From positions 1,565,560 to 1,629,559 of the forward strand of contig NC_134390.1 of NCBI RefSeq assembly GCF_035582795.1: a stretch of 64,000 nucleotides of DNA, given 5' to 3'. Positions 1 through 28,860 of this stretch are shown piece by piece (within the stretch, counting starts at the first letter, position 1; every line of letters begins with the position of its first letter). The position numbers and the translations under genes are program-made. Under the pieces are notes generated by a model that had not been told where the DNA came from, did not search any database, and worked only from the letters and a program-made list of their open reading frames with translations. This stretch comes from Mycteria americana. Lineage: Eukaryota; Chordata; Aves; Ciconiiformes; Ciconiidae.

Positions 1-3000
1 TGACAATTCAAGGCCTGGAAATGACAGCGCCTTTTCTTAATCCTCAATTCCCACCCAAGGCCGGGCACGGGGAGGAGGGAGCTCGCTCAGAGGTTTAGCA
101 ATAATCCAAAGCAGGAGCAGAGACGGGAAGAGCCTCTCTTGCAGCAGGTGGGTTGTTTAACAAATTGGACACATAACGAGACAAAAGGCACAGAGGAAGG
201 AGATCTGGCGGGACTGGACCTTTATCTCCAGCACGTTGGCAGCCAAATCTTTGTGCAATATTTATCAAGGGTGAGCGGGCAGGAGAATTGGCAGTCGATG
301 CATAAGTGAGGAATTAAAGCCACCGCCATCCTTATCTCCCAGGCAGATACGCAAGGGGAGGGGTGGACAGGAGCTGCGAGCCAGCCCAGGGCAATCGTGT
401 TTGAAACCGTTTGTGGATTTAACAAGTCCGAACTTTATTAGCTCAGCTGATGAGGAGCAGAGCGGAAGCGCCAAGGAGGGCAAACCAGCACATCCGCATC
501 CTCCTGCTGCCAGAGCAGAGCACGCTGCCTCCAGGCAGGCAGTTTGGCTGGAAAGGCCCTCACATCGCTGGGGAGGCATGGCAAAGCTGCCCCAAAGGCA
601 CACCAGGTAAGGGGCCGGTGGTCTTTCAAGCCCAGTTAAAATTCGCTTTTAAACCAGGGAGTTTAGGAGCTGCTACTCTTTCTCTCCCAATTTTGCTCAG
701 CAGTGAGACAAAGGCAAAAGATGCTCTGCCCTCAGGGATATTCATATTTTCAGTCAGAGCCACAACTGTCTTGCGGAGAGCAGACTCTGCTTGGCACTTC
801 GCAGCCACCCCATGAATATGCCTCACGAGACACAGCCAGGAAAACTGCAGGGAAAGGGACAGATACGACCTCGGTAATATCTGCAGAGCTCCGAGTCGGT
901 CTGCCGAGGGTTTTTGCAGGCAAGCCATCCCCAGGGAGGGCAGCTCGGCTCCCTTGGTGGCCAGCTGGGTCCCCCGGCCCCTCCAGCACGCACGGCTCCC
1001 GCAGCTGCGGATGGCGAGCAAAGGGCTGCTTCGTCTCCACAATCCCCTGGGAATCCCCAGCTCTCACATAACATGCTGGTAATTAACTCACTTATTGGCT
1101 TTGCTTTTGCTGAGATTGCACATTCAAGATGGGCTCCATCTGCTCCTTGCACGGGCTTGGCTGCCAGGGGGAGGGTAGCAAACCCCCCCGTTTATGATGA
1201 GAGAAACATGTCATTTCTGTAAATGGGGGACAACAATAAGGCCGTGCCGGGGACCGGCAGCAGCCCTCCAACAACGGCTGCAGGTCCAGGCTGCCCAACT
1301 CCGCCAGCCCTTTCACCACGCACCAAACTCGTGCCAGCCAGCCTCCTTCCCCAGGCACCCGCCAGCCCTGGACCCGGCTCCACCGGGGCCACCGCAGCCA
1401 CCGGCTCCATTAAATTGTTTTAGGGGATTTGTATGTCTCCATTTAATTTCTCTTCAAGGCAAATAAGAGCACAAGAAGGCCCAGTGGGACCTCATTTTTG
1501 GAGATGCTGGACTGCTCTGTGTCAGGCGGTTGCTGGGAAGACGACGCACTGATCTATATGCCTGGAGCATATAGTGCTATATTCCCTCCCTGCACAACAC
1601 AATTCCTCCTGGAGAAATGGGACACGTTTCTCCTCCTAGAGAAATGGGAGCAGCAATACCGGAGTAACTCCCAGCTACAGCCCTCCCCAGGCAGGTTCCC
1701 CCTTTGGCCCTGATGTGGTTCCCATAAATCCTCCCCAGGTTATTCCAGCCGCTGTCACGGAGCTGTAGCGGCAAATCTCAGCTTAGCTCCAAGCAAAGCA
1801 GCGCAGAGCACGTGGTGCTCGCCGGGTCCCCCAGCACCCATCTGCACTGCCTTTGTCTCCTCAGCCTTTGAGCGGTGCTTTTCCTCCTCTCTGCTGCAAA
1901 GAAACGCATTAGTTGCAACATTGCTCTAATTTGTTTGCCAGCTTTCAGAGAGTGGAGAGGCTCGCTGCTCCCATCGGTGCTGTTTGGAGGATGTTTGCAC
2001 GCTGGCAGTGTTAACCCTTCGGCTCCTGCGTGATCACTCGGGCTGCTGGAGCGTGTTTGCACGCCCAAGACACACGAGCTGCCTTCTCCATCACAGCTCC
2101 ACAGCGCTCGGGGCCACAGCGAGCCCGTGCCGCTGGCCCGACCTGACACTTACCAGATGGGGGGGATCCATTTCCCCTTCCAGCGATCTTCAGCGTCTCC
2201 TTAATGAGATGAGTTTTGTTGTGACCACAACCAGTGTCAGAGGGAATAAAAGAAAATGTGATCTGAACAGACTCTACGGCAGTGACAAGGACACAGGGAC
2301 AAGCAGCCGCTAGCAGAGCCAGGGTAGCACAGGCAGAGAAACGGTATGGGGTGAGCAGGGCAGCCCAGGAGGACGGGCTGGATCTGCACCCAGGGAGGAG
2401 CTGGGGATCCTGTTGCCCTGTGCCGCACGTTGCGCATCCCAGCATCTCACCTCCACGTGCACACACACAATGCCAGTACCTGTGCGTGGCCTGGGACTGC
2501 AGCGAGGTGTTTGCCTTTGCTGCCCACGTCTGCAGGAACACCAGCACGGGCACCGACAGCATCGGGTGTTTCTTCTCACGTAGCTCCAAAACAGCTTCGG
2601 CTTCTGATACGGAAATCAGAGCGGCAAAGAGAGCAAGGAGCCAGGAGGGATGGCCTCAGGCAGCGCTGCGGGACCGCAGGCAACTGCACGGAGCCCTGCT
2701 TGACCCAGCCACGGCCCAGCATCCAGTGAGATGAGTTTGTTTGGTCTCTGCCCCACACTTCCAGATACGGGTCCTGTCCAGCCTGAGTATCTTCAGACCC
2801 TCCGGTCCAGCGGAGCAGCAGCTGGGCTGTGTGCGTCCCAGATGAGACGCTTTTTCTGGACGCAGGGTAAAACAAGTGAGGATGCAGGAGCCAGCCAAGG
2901 CGGAGTTGGTGCCCACGGAAAGTCTTTCAGGACAGTCGTTGAGCAGTAGCCAGTGGTTTTGCATTGCCTCACGCTAATTGCTTGAACTAATGAAGCTGCA

Positions 3001-6000
3001 CGCTCAGCTCAGTGACTTTCCGCAGGGTTTCCATCCGCCTTTGGTTTGCGATGTGCCGTTCACAACTCTGGAAAGCTGTGGCTGATCGATCGCAAGATTT
3101 CCAGAATGGCAAAAGAGCAGAAACAGCCCTGAAGGGACTGTAAAAAACAGAGCAGCCCCAAAGCAGGTGAGAGGCACCCAGATCCGAGGGCGGTGAGCAG
3201 CAAGAGGAGGAAATCCCAGCTATTCAGACCCAGGTGTGCAATGTCGGTGCAACACCGATGCAGCGGTACGGCTCTTCCCGAGGCTGCCGGTGAGGAGCTG
3301 TACCTGCCTTCCTGCAGGAGACAGGCCCCAGGGAGTTTGTCTCCTGGCCCGGGGGGACAGTTCCCGCTGCCGAAGCCCCAGGAAAGCCTGAGCCACCTTC
3401 CCCATCGCTCTCCGTGTCTCCAGGTCCCCCACACCCGCGCTGCAAGGTGCCTGGTTGTTAAGCTATTCAACCTCCTTTTTATCCCGAGCGCGGTTCTGAA
3501 GGTTTAAATAGAAAGATATCAAAATAAAAGATAATTGTTGAGAAAGATGAATAGGGGGGAGGAAAAAAAAACCCATCAGCACGGAGGAACTCTTGTCTAA
3601 TTTCTCACCCACGCAGAGCACAGCGATATTAGTGCCTTCAACTCTGGTTCGTAAAAGCTTTCATGGCTTTATTATCAGCTCCCTGAACAGCTTGTCCTTT
3701 TAATAAGCCAAGGCCTCCAGATAGTATATCTGCCCACGGGAGATCCCATCAGGACATGGTTAATCCAGGCAGAAATAGCACAGAGCATCATTGCACTCAC
3801 CTGACCAAGGAAGCCCTCGTCTGAGGCAGGAAAAGGTTAAAAATATCCCAAAACACAAGGAGGAGAGGGGAGGGTGGGAGACAGGAGCCACCTCTCTGCC
3901 GGGGCCTCGCTGCTGTGGCAGTGGCACCCGATTAATCGGTGCTGCCGGGTGTGCTCGCCTTCCCCGTCAGCCCTGCTCTCCATAGCCGCCGGCTTTGGCC
4001 ATGGAGGCCTTTAATTATCCAAACTGCTGCCCCTCACAAAATTAAATGCTGCTGAGGATGACTCAGTGTTTAATGGACTGGCTGCTCCTCGCTCCGGGAG
4101 AGCCAAGCGGGTGCAAGCGAGAGCACAGCACAACACGGTATAAATCAGACAGAGACACTCTGCACGGGGGTGAGTGACCCAGCAGCTCGGAGCAGGGAGG
4201 AAAGCAAACTGCTGATTTTAAACAGTTGCATTTTTACAGGATAACTCCCCGTTGGCGACTCCTGCAAGCAGCAGCTCCGGGTGCTCAACCCTCCGCCCAG
4301 GCTGTCTTTGACCCTTCGCATCTACTGCCACTTGGGTGACGGGGACGTGCTTGATTTAGAAGTCCCATGGTATCACCAAGCTGCTCATGCTGGGTTCCCG
4401 TTTCTCAGGATTTAGATACAGTGGTTTGCTTTGGAAAGGCCTCAGGTCGGGCACGGTTTAAACGACAAGAGCAAATAGGAGCCAAAAGACGCAACACAAG
4501 GCTTACTCTTCCTCTGTTTGCTGACCTGGGATGGCAAGGTGCTCCGGGCCAGCAACGGCAAGAAGCATCTCTACTAACAGCCTCGTTAGTCTCACCAAGA
4601 TGCTGAGGCTTTGGCTTCCAGCAGATAATTAACGATGTGCTCATGAATTAGGAAGCCCTGGACCTCTACCAGGACCTGTGTAGAGGCAATGGAGCTGCTC
4701 TTGGTTCAGAGCTGGAGCAAAGCGATGCCTTGAGGAGCAGCCCGGAGCGATGGGGATGGCCAACGGGGACTGGCTCTGGGGGCTCGGAGAAGTGGTACCC
4801 AGCCCCACGTGGATGCAACAGCCCCCTAATGCTGGAGCTACCCCACCCACGAGGAAGGCACACGCAGAGAGTCCTAGTAAGGCCCCACAGTGCCTCATTT
4901 GAATACAATTTACTGTTGCTAATGATGCTGATGGTTATTTCCCCAAGCTAGGAAGTGTTTGGCCCCAAAATGGGCTCCTGGAAGCAATTTCAGATGAGCA
5001 ATCTGTAATACTAGAGCTGATGGAAGCAATTTGCAAGCCATTAGCAGAGATCGGCTGTGAAGATATTTTACATATCACTCAGCCCAGGTTCAAGGGGGGC
5101 TTGATTTTTTGCCCCTCTCCCCCAGAATTTCTGGCCTGGATGGGATGGGGTGACAGAAAGGGCTGTGAGGCCGGACACTCCACCAGCCTCGCAAAACCCA
5201 CCGACAGCAAGGGTTAGAGGAACACCAGGCGCACAGCACGGGGCAAACAACGGCACCGTCCTCCCAACGCGCAGCTGAGCACCGAAGCGCTGCCTCCGTG
5301 GCCCGGGCAGTGAGTAGAAAGGGCTCTATGGCATGCCACACCGGTGGCCTTTTAATTAAAACTCTCGCCTTAAATACACAATGCAATCCTGGAGATTGCA
5401 GGGCCAGTCACCCCTGGGAGGGGAAGCAGCGGTGCCTGGCACCTCCAGCACCCACAGTAATTAATAGACTATTATGAATTAAATTGCCTCCTGTACCACA
5501 GCTGGGTGCCAGGTGCAGATAAAGAAACAATTTGCAAGCCAGGGCTGCCTTGACAGAGGGAACGATAGCAGGGCATAATCCCAAAAAAGCATGGAAAAGC
5601 ATCTCTTACCTGTCCTTGCAAACCCATCCTTGCCCTGGGGATGCTCTTGCCCTGCAGACGCTCTTCCAAGAAGCAGGTTGGAAGCTTGTTTCCATAACAG
5701 AGGTGTGCGTGATGGAGCAGGGATAAACATTGCTTGGAAGGCGAGAAAAACAGCGCCAGGGCTTGAGTTATTCCTTGGCCCAAGCTCCCGAGGTGTTCCC
5801 AAGACACGCCGGTGCCTGCCTGTCTGCTGGAGTCTGAGCTGGGAGCCTCAGCACTGCAGCACCTTCCCTTAATTACTTTTTTCACACTAATTGGATCTGT
5901 GGGCATGCCCGAGGGGAGCCCTGGCTACTGGATCTGAGCTGGGGCTGTGCCCATTTTGCACAGGAAGGGTACAGGTACAGCAGCTCACCACCACCTCTTC

Positions 6001-7980
6001 ACACCCACCACCCATCGCTCCCAGTTCCCAGCCCACCCCTTGGCTACCTGCCTTTAAGCCTTGGTGCCTGGTATTTTGCTGTTAGCAATTATCACCTGGG
6101 GCTAATTATTAGCCCCTCACCCATCCCACAGCCCTCAGCTGGCCCCGCTGCCTCTCCCAGCAGGAATTAACACAACCCTCACGTGGCTCCCCTGAAAAAT
6201 AACGCGGAAATGCTCGTGCTCCCCACGCTCCGCTCGACTCCAAGGATGCAGCTGCATCCTTCCTGGCCGGGGGCCAGCGGTGAGGAAGTTTCCTCCGACC
6301 GCTCGCCTCCTCGCCGGCTCCCACAGGAAAGGGTCCCAAGGTGTTTTTCGGGGGTCCCGCCGGCCCCCCGAGGCCTCCAGGAAACGCGCTTTCCAGCCAG
6401 GGTGGCTTGGAGGTGCAGAGCCCCTTCGCTGGGGTTTCTCGTGCAGTGGAAAGCAAGGGCTTGCACGCATGTCCACGCGCGCATCCGCTCCGGCCTGAAA
6501 CCCCATCCCTCCCTGCGTGCAGCCTCGCCGCTGCCTGTGGATTTACTGTCAATAAAACCACTGCAGAGAATGACTTCTCATCTGGAAGAAAAGAAAAGGC
6601 GGGGGGAAACAACCCGTTTTAAAATGTTCTTATCCCTTATCCAAGCAGCACATCCTTCTCTGGGCTTCTCTCGGGAGCCCTGATGGAGAGACGGCTATCA
6701 GCAGCCCCTTGTCGTCCAGGCAAGGAGCAATGCCCGCTCGCTGCAGAATGGAGCGGGGAAGGGAAAGGCAGAACTGGTGCCAACTGGAAACGCTAACGCC
6801 GCTCTCCTGGCCTTGCAGCCGCGTTTCCAAGCGCTGGCAGGGTGGTCCCTGTGCCCAGCGGGGAGCAAGGGGGGGCACTGGCTCACGGAGGTGTCCCTGG
6901 GCCCCATCTCTGTCCCCCCCAGATGTTCCCGAGCAGGTCCCACTGCAAAACCCTGGGCTCCTGCTCGGACAAGGACCCAGTTTGGGAGAGGATGCTCCAG
7001 AAATGGACCAAACCAAGCGTGTCCAAGACACGGGATTTGGGGAGAGGGTACGCGTGCCTGACCCTGCTGCACCCCGAACTGCCCATGCTGCCATTGGCTG
7101 CAGTTCAGGCAGGGACGGCGCGCTGGGAAGGCACCTGTGGGCAGGGACACGGCTTGTTGGAACGACCCTGGGCTCTGGCTGTCCCTCTCCGACGTCACAC
7201 TTGTAAAGGACATTGAAACACTCTTTTCCCTTTGACTGCGGTCACCTTACTGGGAGCAATGGGCAGGCGCCTGCTGCAGCCTCTGCTTCCTGGGCTGCCG
7301 CCAGGCAGTTCCCCAGCACCCCGGGGTGCACGTTCCCCAGCTTGGCTTGGGTGATGAGGGCACCCCGCTCGCCAGGGCAGTCATGGGGAGCAGATGGAGG
7401 TGAGGCAGGGTTGGAGATGCAATGGTGCCGCGGGGGAAGCCGGGAAGCACCGTGCAACTCTCTTGCTCTGCCCTGGGAGGAGGAGAGCACCCAGCACCCA
7501 GTGCCTCCTGCCGTGGGGAGCACCCTGGGGACAATGGCACCTTTCTGATGACTCTGTAAATGGCAGAAGGAGCAGCACGTCTTGTGCAGGGCAGGGGCAG
7601 GAGCCCAGCGCCTCCGGCGAGGTCTTGTCCCCATCGCAGCGAGCATCGTGCCAGCGACCACGCCGGCCGGCAGCGAGGAGCGGGGCTGCACCCGGTGAAC
7701 CCGGGACTGATGCTCGAGGCACCGCGGTGCCCCGCTGCCGCCCCAAGCAGGCGGCTGGAAAAGGTTGAAGGCGCCCGCCTTCCGTCCTCCCAAAAAGGAC
7801 CGACCCGAGCGTGTCTGAGCACCCGCCCCGGGCGCTGGAGCCACCCATGGGTGAAGCCTGCGAGGGCGGCGGAGGCCGTGGCAGGGAGAGCCGGGTCAGG
7901 GCTGCATGGGGGGGCTGGGGGGGGCTCTGGCGGAGCGAGGAGCTGGAGCATCGCTGGCAGGCGCTGGGGGATGGGAGCGG

Positions 7981-8009
7981 CACACGCACGCACACGCACA
8001 CACACACAT
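7981..8009. repeat. (CA)n microsatellite
   Basis: A short CA-dinucleotide tract with interrupting CG steps, lying about 1.1 kb before the ASIC1a start codon. Confidence 0.85.
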
Positions 8010-8074
8010 TACCCACATGCACACGCCAGCAGCACCAACAGCCCCTGCCAGCAGCCTGCAGTCGCTGGAGCGCC

Positions 8075-8131
8075 CCGCTCCTCCGCCTCTCCCTCCTCCT
8101 CCTCCTCCTTCTTCTCCTCCTCCTCCTCGCT
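8075..8131. repeat. (CTC)n pyrimidine tract
   Basis: A run of CTC/CTT triplets, almost pure pyrimidine on the + strand, in the putative ASIC1a promoter area. It produces the Pro/Ser and Glu/Gly-rich shadow frames seen here and is not coding. Confidence 0.8.
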
Positions 8132-8699
8132 GCCCACCGGCCTGCGGCACCCCTCCGCGGCCTCCGGCCCCACCAGCGCACAGACAATGACTTCATGCGG
8201 ATTATGCATCTGAAGAAATCACCAGCTCCCAGATAGCCACAGGGGGAGGTATCCATGTGTTTGGCAGGGAAGCAGCCTCCTGCTCTCCTTCCTTCTCCCC
8301 CTCTTTTCTCCTCGCACCCGGCAGCTGCCTCCTCTCCGGCGATGGTCGCCTCCGGTCCCCCCGCACGGCGTTGAGCGAGGCCCCAGCGCATCCCCGCTCC
8401 CACGCTTGCACCAAGGTACCGCCGAGGCTATTTTTATTCCCCCCCTTCTTTTCCGGTTCGCCCGCCACTGCTGGGCTCGGTGCCTTTCGCACCCTCCGTG
8501 CCTGCGCGTCTCCCGCTCCCGTCTTCCCACCCGGCAGCGAGAGGTGGAGGGAGACTCGTCCCAGCCCCGGCACCCGCGTCGCAGCGGCAGCCGCCGTCGC
8601 GGAGCAGAACGAGCCCAGCTCCAGCCGCGGCCGCTGGCCCTCAGTCCAGGTTTGCATCCTCGATTCCTTCATCTATTTGTCGATACGCCGGTGCCATTT

Positions 8700-8776
8700 G
8701 GGGGAGGTGGAGGGGGACCGGGGAGGGGGGGCAGGTGGGTGGGGAGGGGTGGATACGGCAGGGCGCCGGGGGGGGC
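8700..8776 (+). other. G-run tract, possible G-quadruplex
   Basis: At least six runs of four or more G separated by short spacers, upstream of the ASIC1a start. It would lie in the 5' intron if the inferred 8650-9072 intron is real. This meets the usual G-quadruplex pattern; folding is not shown. Confidence 0.5.
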
Positions 8777-8857
8777 ACGGTACCCAGTCCTGCCACGGGA
8801 TGGGGAGGGCAGAGAGGAGGTGGGAGGGGAGGAAATGCAAGAGGCTGCATCCAAGTA

Positions 8858-8913
8858 AATATATATATATACATGTATGTGTGCGCGTGTGTATATATAT
8901 ATATATATATATA
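8858..8913. repeat. (TA)n/(TG)n compound microsatellite
   Basis: Alternating purine-pyrimidine tract: TA repeats, a short TG/CG stretch, then TA repeats again, about 200 bp before the ASIC1a start codon. Length is probably polymorphic. Confidence 0.9.
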
Positions 8914-9102
8914 GGCTTGGGGAGAAGAGCAGGCACAGCAAAGCATCTGCCCCATGCGAGGGCTGCCGGGTGCATCCCCAGTATCCCTGAGCGGAGATGC
9001 CGCGGGCTGGGCAGCGGCAGCGCCCACAAGGCTGCCGCGGCACCGAGCACCCACGGGCTCCCTTCTCGGCAGAGTGGCCACCCCGGGGTGCCGGCGCGGA
9101 CC

Positions 9103-26750
<17,648 letters not shown>

Positions 26751-28272
26751 CCGACGTCTGGATGTACAACCTGAGCTACCAAAGCCCTCCAGAGAGCTGC
26801 CCTTCTCCCTGCGAGTGCCAGTGGAGAGACACATCTAGGGGACATTGCTCCTCGCCACGGTGGGACACGGACAAGAGCGACGGCCTCGGATTTCGGGGCA
26901 GGCGATCGGGTCGGGTCATGCTTGAACCTGGCGTGCAGCCCCCGTGGCAGCTGCTCCGCACCTGCCCCGCTAGTTCAGAGACTCGAGGACGCTCCAGCCC
27001 GGCCATCCTCGCAGCGCGGGGAGCGACACGCACAGCGGGCTGGGGCACGGGCCTGCCCCGTCTCCTCCCCTCGGCTCCCCTCGGCCTTTTTAACTAGAAA
27101 CCCGGAAGCCAAGAAGAAGCAGCCGTTCGGCCGCAGAGTCTCCATCCACAGCCCTGTCTGTCTGTCCGTCCATTGTCTCCATGCCCATCCTGCTCCAACG
27201 CCTTGGCCGGCGCTTGCTGGGACCCCCGTGCCTGGCAGGAGGGATCACTGAGGAGCCCCACAGCGTGCCCGGCAGGCACGGCAGCGGGTTTGGCAGTCCC
27301 AGGAGAGCCTCGCTGTCCCCTGGGACCGTGGTGGCCCGCAGCCCACCCTCGCCTGGGCACTCCTGGCCACTCCATGCGCATGAAGATCGGGCACCTCCAC
27401 CTCTCCGAAACGTCTTCCTCGGCACCCTGCCCCAGGGATGGTGGTGCCCAGCCACCGAGCTCGCTGGCCGACCACGGGCACCAGAGGGGGCTCGGCCGGG
27501 GGGTGCCGCCTCGGCACTGAAGACCCCACCGCCCGGGCACTCTTCCTCGGCCGTGTCGGGTCAGGCGACGGTGTGGTCTCCCTGCCCATCTCTCCTGGGC
27601 TCCGCGCAGCCTGGCCAGTGCTAGCCCTGCCCCACAGTCCCTCCTGTCCCCAGGGAACCTGGGGCTACCCCGTGCGGCCCCCAAAAACAGCCATCCTCGG
27701 GGAGAAAGGCGGAAGGAAAACTCCTGGCCCCCATTTCGGCTGCAGCCACTGGCCCGGCTCAGCCAGGGGCATCACGAGGGACAGCCCCTTGGCACCGCTT
27801 TGGCCAGGAGGGCATAGGAGCCCCAACACCAAAAGGGTTCATAGGTTGAGGGACACCCCATGGCACAGGGTGCTCTGGTCCACGGGACCGCAGGCTCCCA
27901 CCCCGCTGAACCCCTCGACAGAAGTTGCCCCCGGGCACCGCGAGCCCTGGGCATCTTCAGGGCGCCTGCCGGCTCGCTGCCCCGGGACTGCCGCTGCTCC
28001 TCCCGCTGCTGCCCTCTCCCCGGCACGCAGAGACCTGCCCTGGCAGCCGGGGTCCGGCCGTCCGGCACCGGCCAAGTCTCTGCTCCCCTGGCCCGCAAGC
28101 ACACCGCCATTTCGCTCTAGGGTCAGTGGAAATTGGCCTCCCCCAGCCCCTGCCAGCCCCCAGGCCCCACACGTCAAGCAAGAGCCCTCCCAGGGCTGAA
28201 GTGCTACTTATCTTTAAGAGCTTTTGCAATAAGTCTTTTTAGTAATTATTATTTCTAAACTGCAGTTTTGTT

Positions 28273-28301
28273 TTTATTATTGTCATTATTATTATTATTA
28301 T
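28273..28301. repeat. (TTA)n microsatellite
   Basis: Short imperfect ATT/TTA triplet run within the AT-rich ASIC1 3' UTR candidate. Confidence 0.8.
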
Positions 28302-28460
28302 TTGCTTCCTGACCAAAATTAGGAACTGGGGGTCAGTCCTTTGTATCCAGCGATCACCCAAAGATGACGGGTCGGCCACATCCATAAATTTTCTTATGGA
28401 TTTTTCCTAATGTTTCATTGCGTTTCATTTATTTATTTTCTTTCTTTCTTTCTCTTTCCC

Positions 28461-28466
28461 ATTAAA
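28461..28466 (+). terminator. ASIC1: Candidate ASIC1 polyadenylation signal (ATTAAA)
   Basis: The common variant hexamer ATTAAA, 1.7 kb after the ASIC1 stop. It is one of several AT-rich candidates in this stretch. Confidence 0.35.
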
Positions 28467-28564
28467 GCTTTTAAAGATGGGGCTGGGATTTGACCTTGAC
28501 GCTCACCTGTTGAAGCATACACTTTTTTGTTTGTTTCTATTATGTCATCTGCATTTTATATTTC

Positions 28565-28626
28565 TTATATATAATATATATGACTATATATATATGTGTA
28601 CATATATATATATCTCTATATATATG
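28565..28626. repeat. (TA)n-rich tract
   Basis: TA dinucleotide runs interrupted by TGTACA and CTCT, in the AT-rich ASIC1 3' end. Confidence 0.8.
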
Positions 28627-28860
28627 CATCATATCAGTGTAGATACCCATCTAGTAGCATTAGGCCTTGTTCTTGTGCTATTTTTTTTTCTGTTACTGAT
28701 CTCTGAATGCCTTCAAGTGTATAAAGTGTTGAATTCTCTCTGGTATCTGTACTATGTACACACATTTTCATAGGAAGCACAATAAGATGACAGATGCATT
28801 GTACATCAATACCTGCTACTCTTAACGATGATATAAAGAATGATATAACTCATGAACACC

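Larger units (their letters stand above)
1..8250. other. Non-coding region upstream of ASIC1
   Basis: No reading frame here resembles a protein I know. The many open frames are the overlapping, low-complexity kind that GC-rich DNA produces by chance. The sequence is mostly GC-rich and unique, broken by short AT-rich islands near 1390-1470, 3465-3560, 3640-3745, 4005-4080 and 5450-5545. These contain TAATTA, AATTAA and GATAA-type motifs. That pattern fits conserved regulatory DNA, but conservation cannot be seen from one sequence. I recognise no transposon. Confidence 0.6.
8140..9102 (+). promoter_or_regulatory. ASIC1: Putative ASIC1a promoter and 5' leader
   Basis: GC-rich DNA directly before the ASIC1a start. 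Near 8195-8215 there is an AT-rich patch with a GGATTA (OTX-like) motif running into TATGCAT (POU-like). A CAG|GTTTGC donor-like site after 8649 and a TCTCGGCAG acceptor-like site ending at 9072 would allow a non-coding first exon spliced to the coding exon at 9073. That arrangement is inferred. The transcription start cannot be fixed from sequence. Confidence 0.4.
26751..28860 (+). other. ASIC1: Probable ASIC1 3' UTR
   Basis: Follows the TAA stop with no intervening gene. The first 1.4 kb is GC-rich. From about 28200 it turns strongly AT-rich, with ATTAAA at 28461, a (TTA)n tract and TA repeats, and AATAAG near 28791. Long AT-rich 3' ends are common in neuronal mRNAs. The end may lie near 28480 or near 28800-28860; sequence alone does not decide. 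Confidence 0.5.

Noticed and set aside
7381-8403. Long - frame (340 codons) upstream of ASIC1
   Set aside because: Arises from the CTC tract and GC-rich DNA, with poly-Arg and Cys-Val repeats. No domain or splice context.
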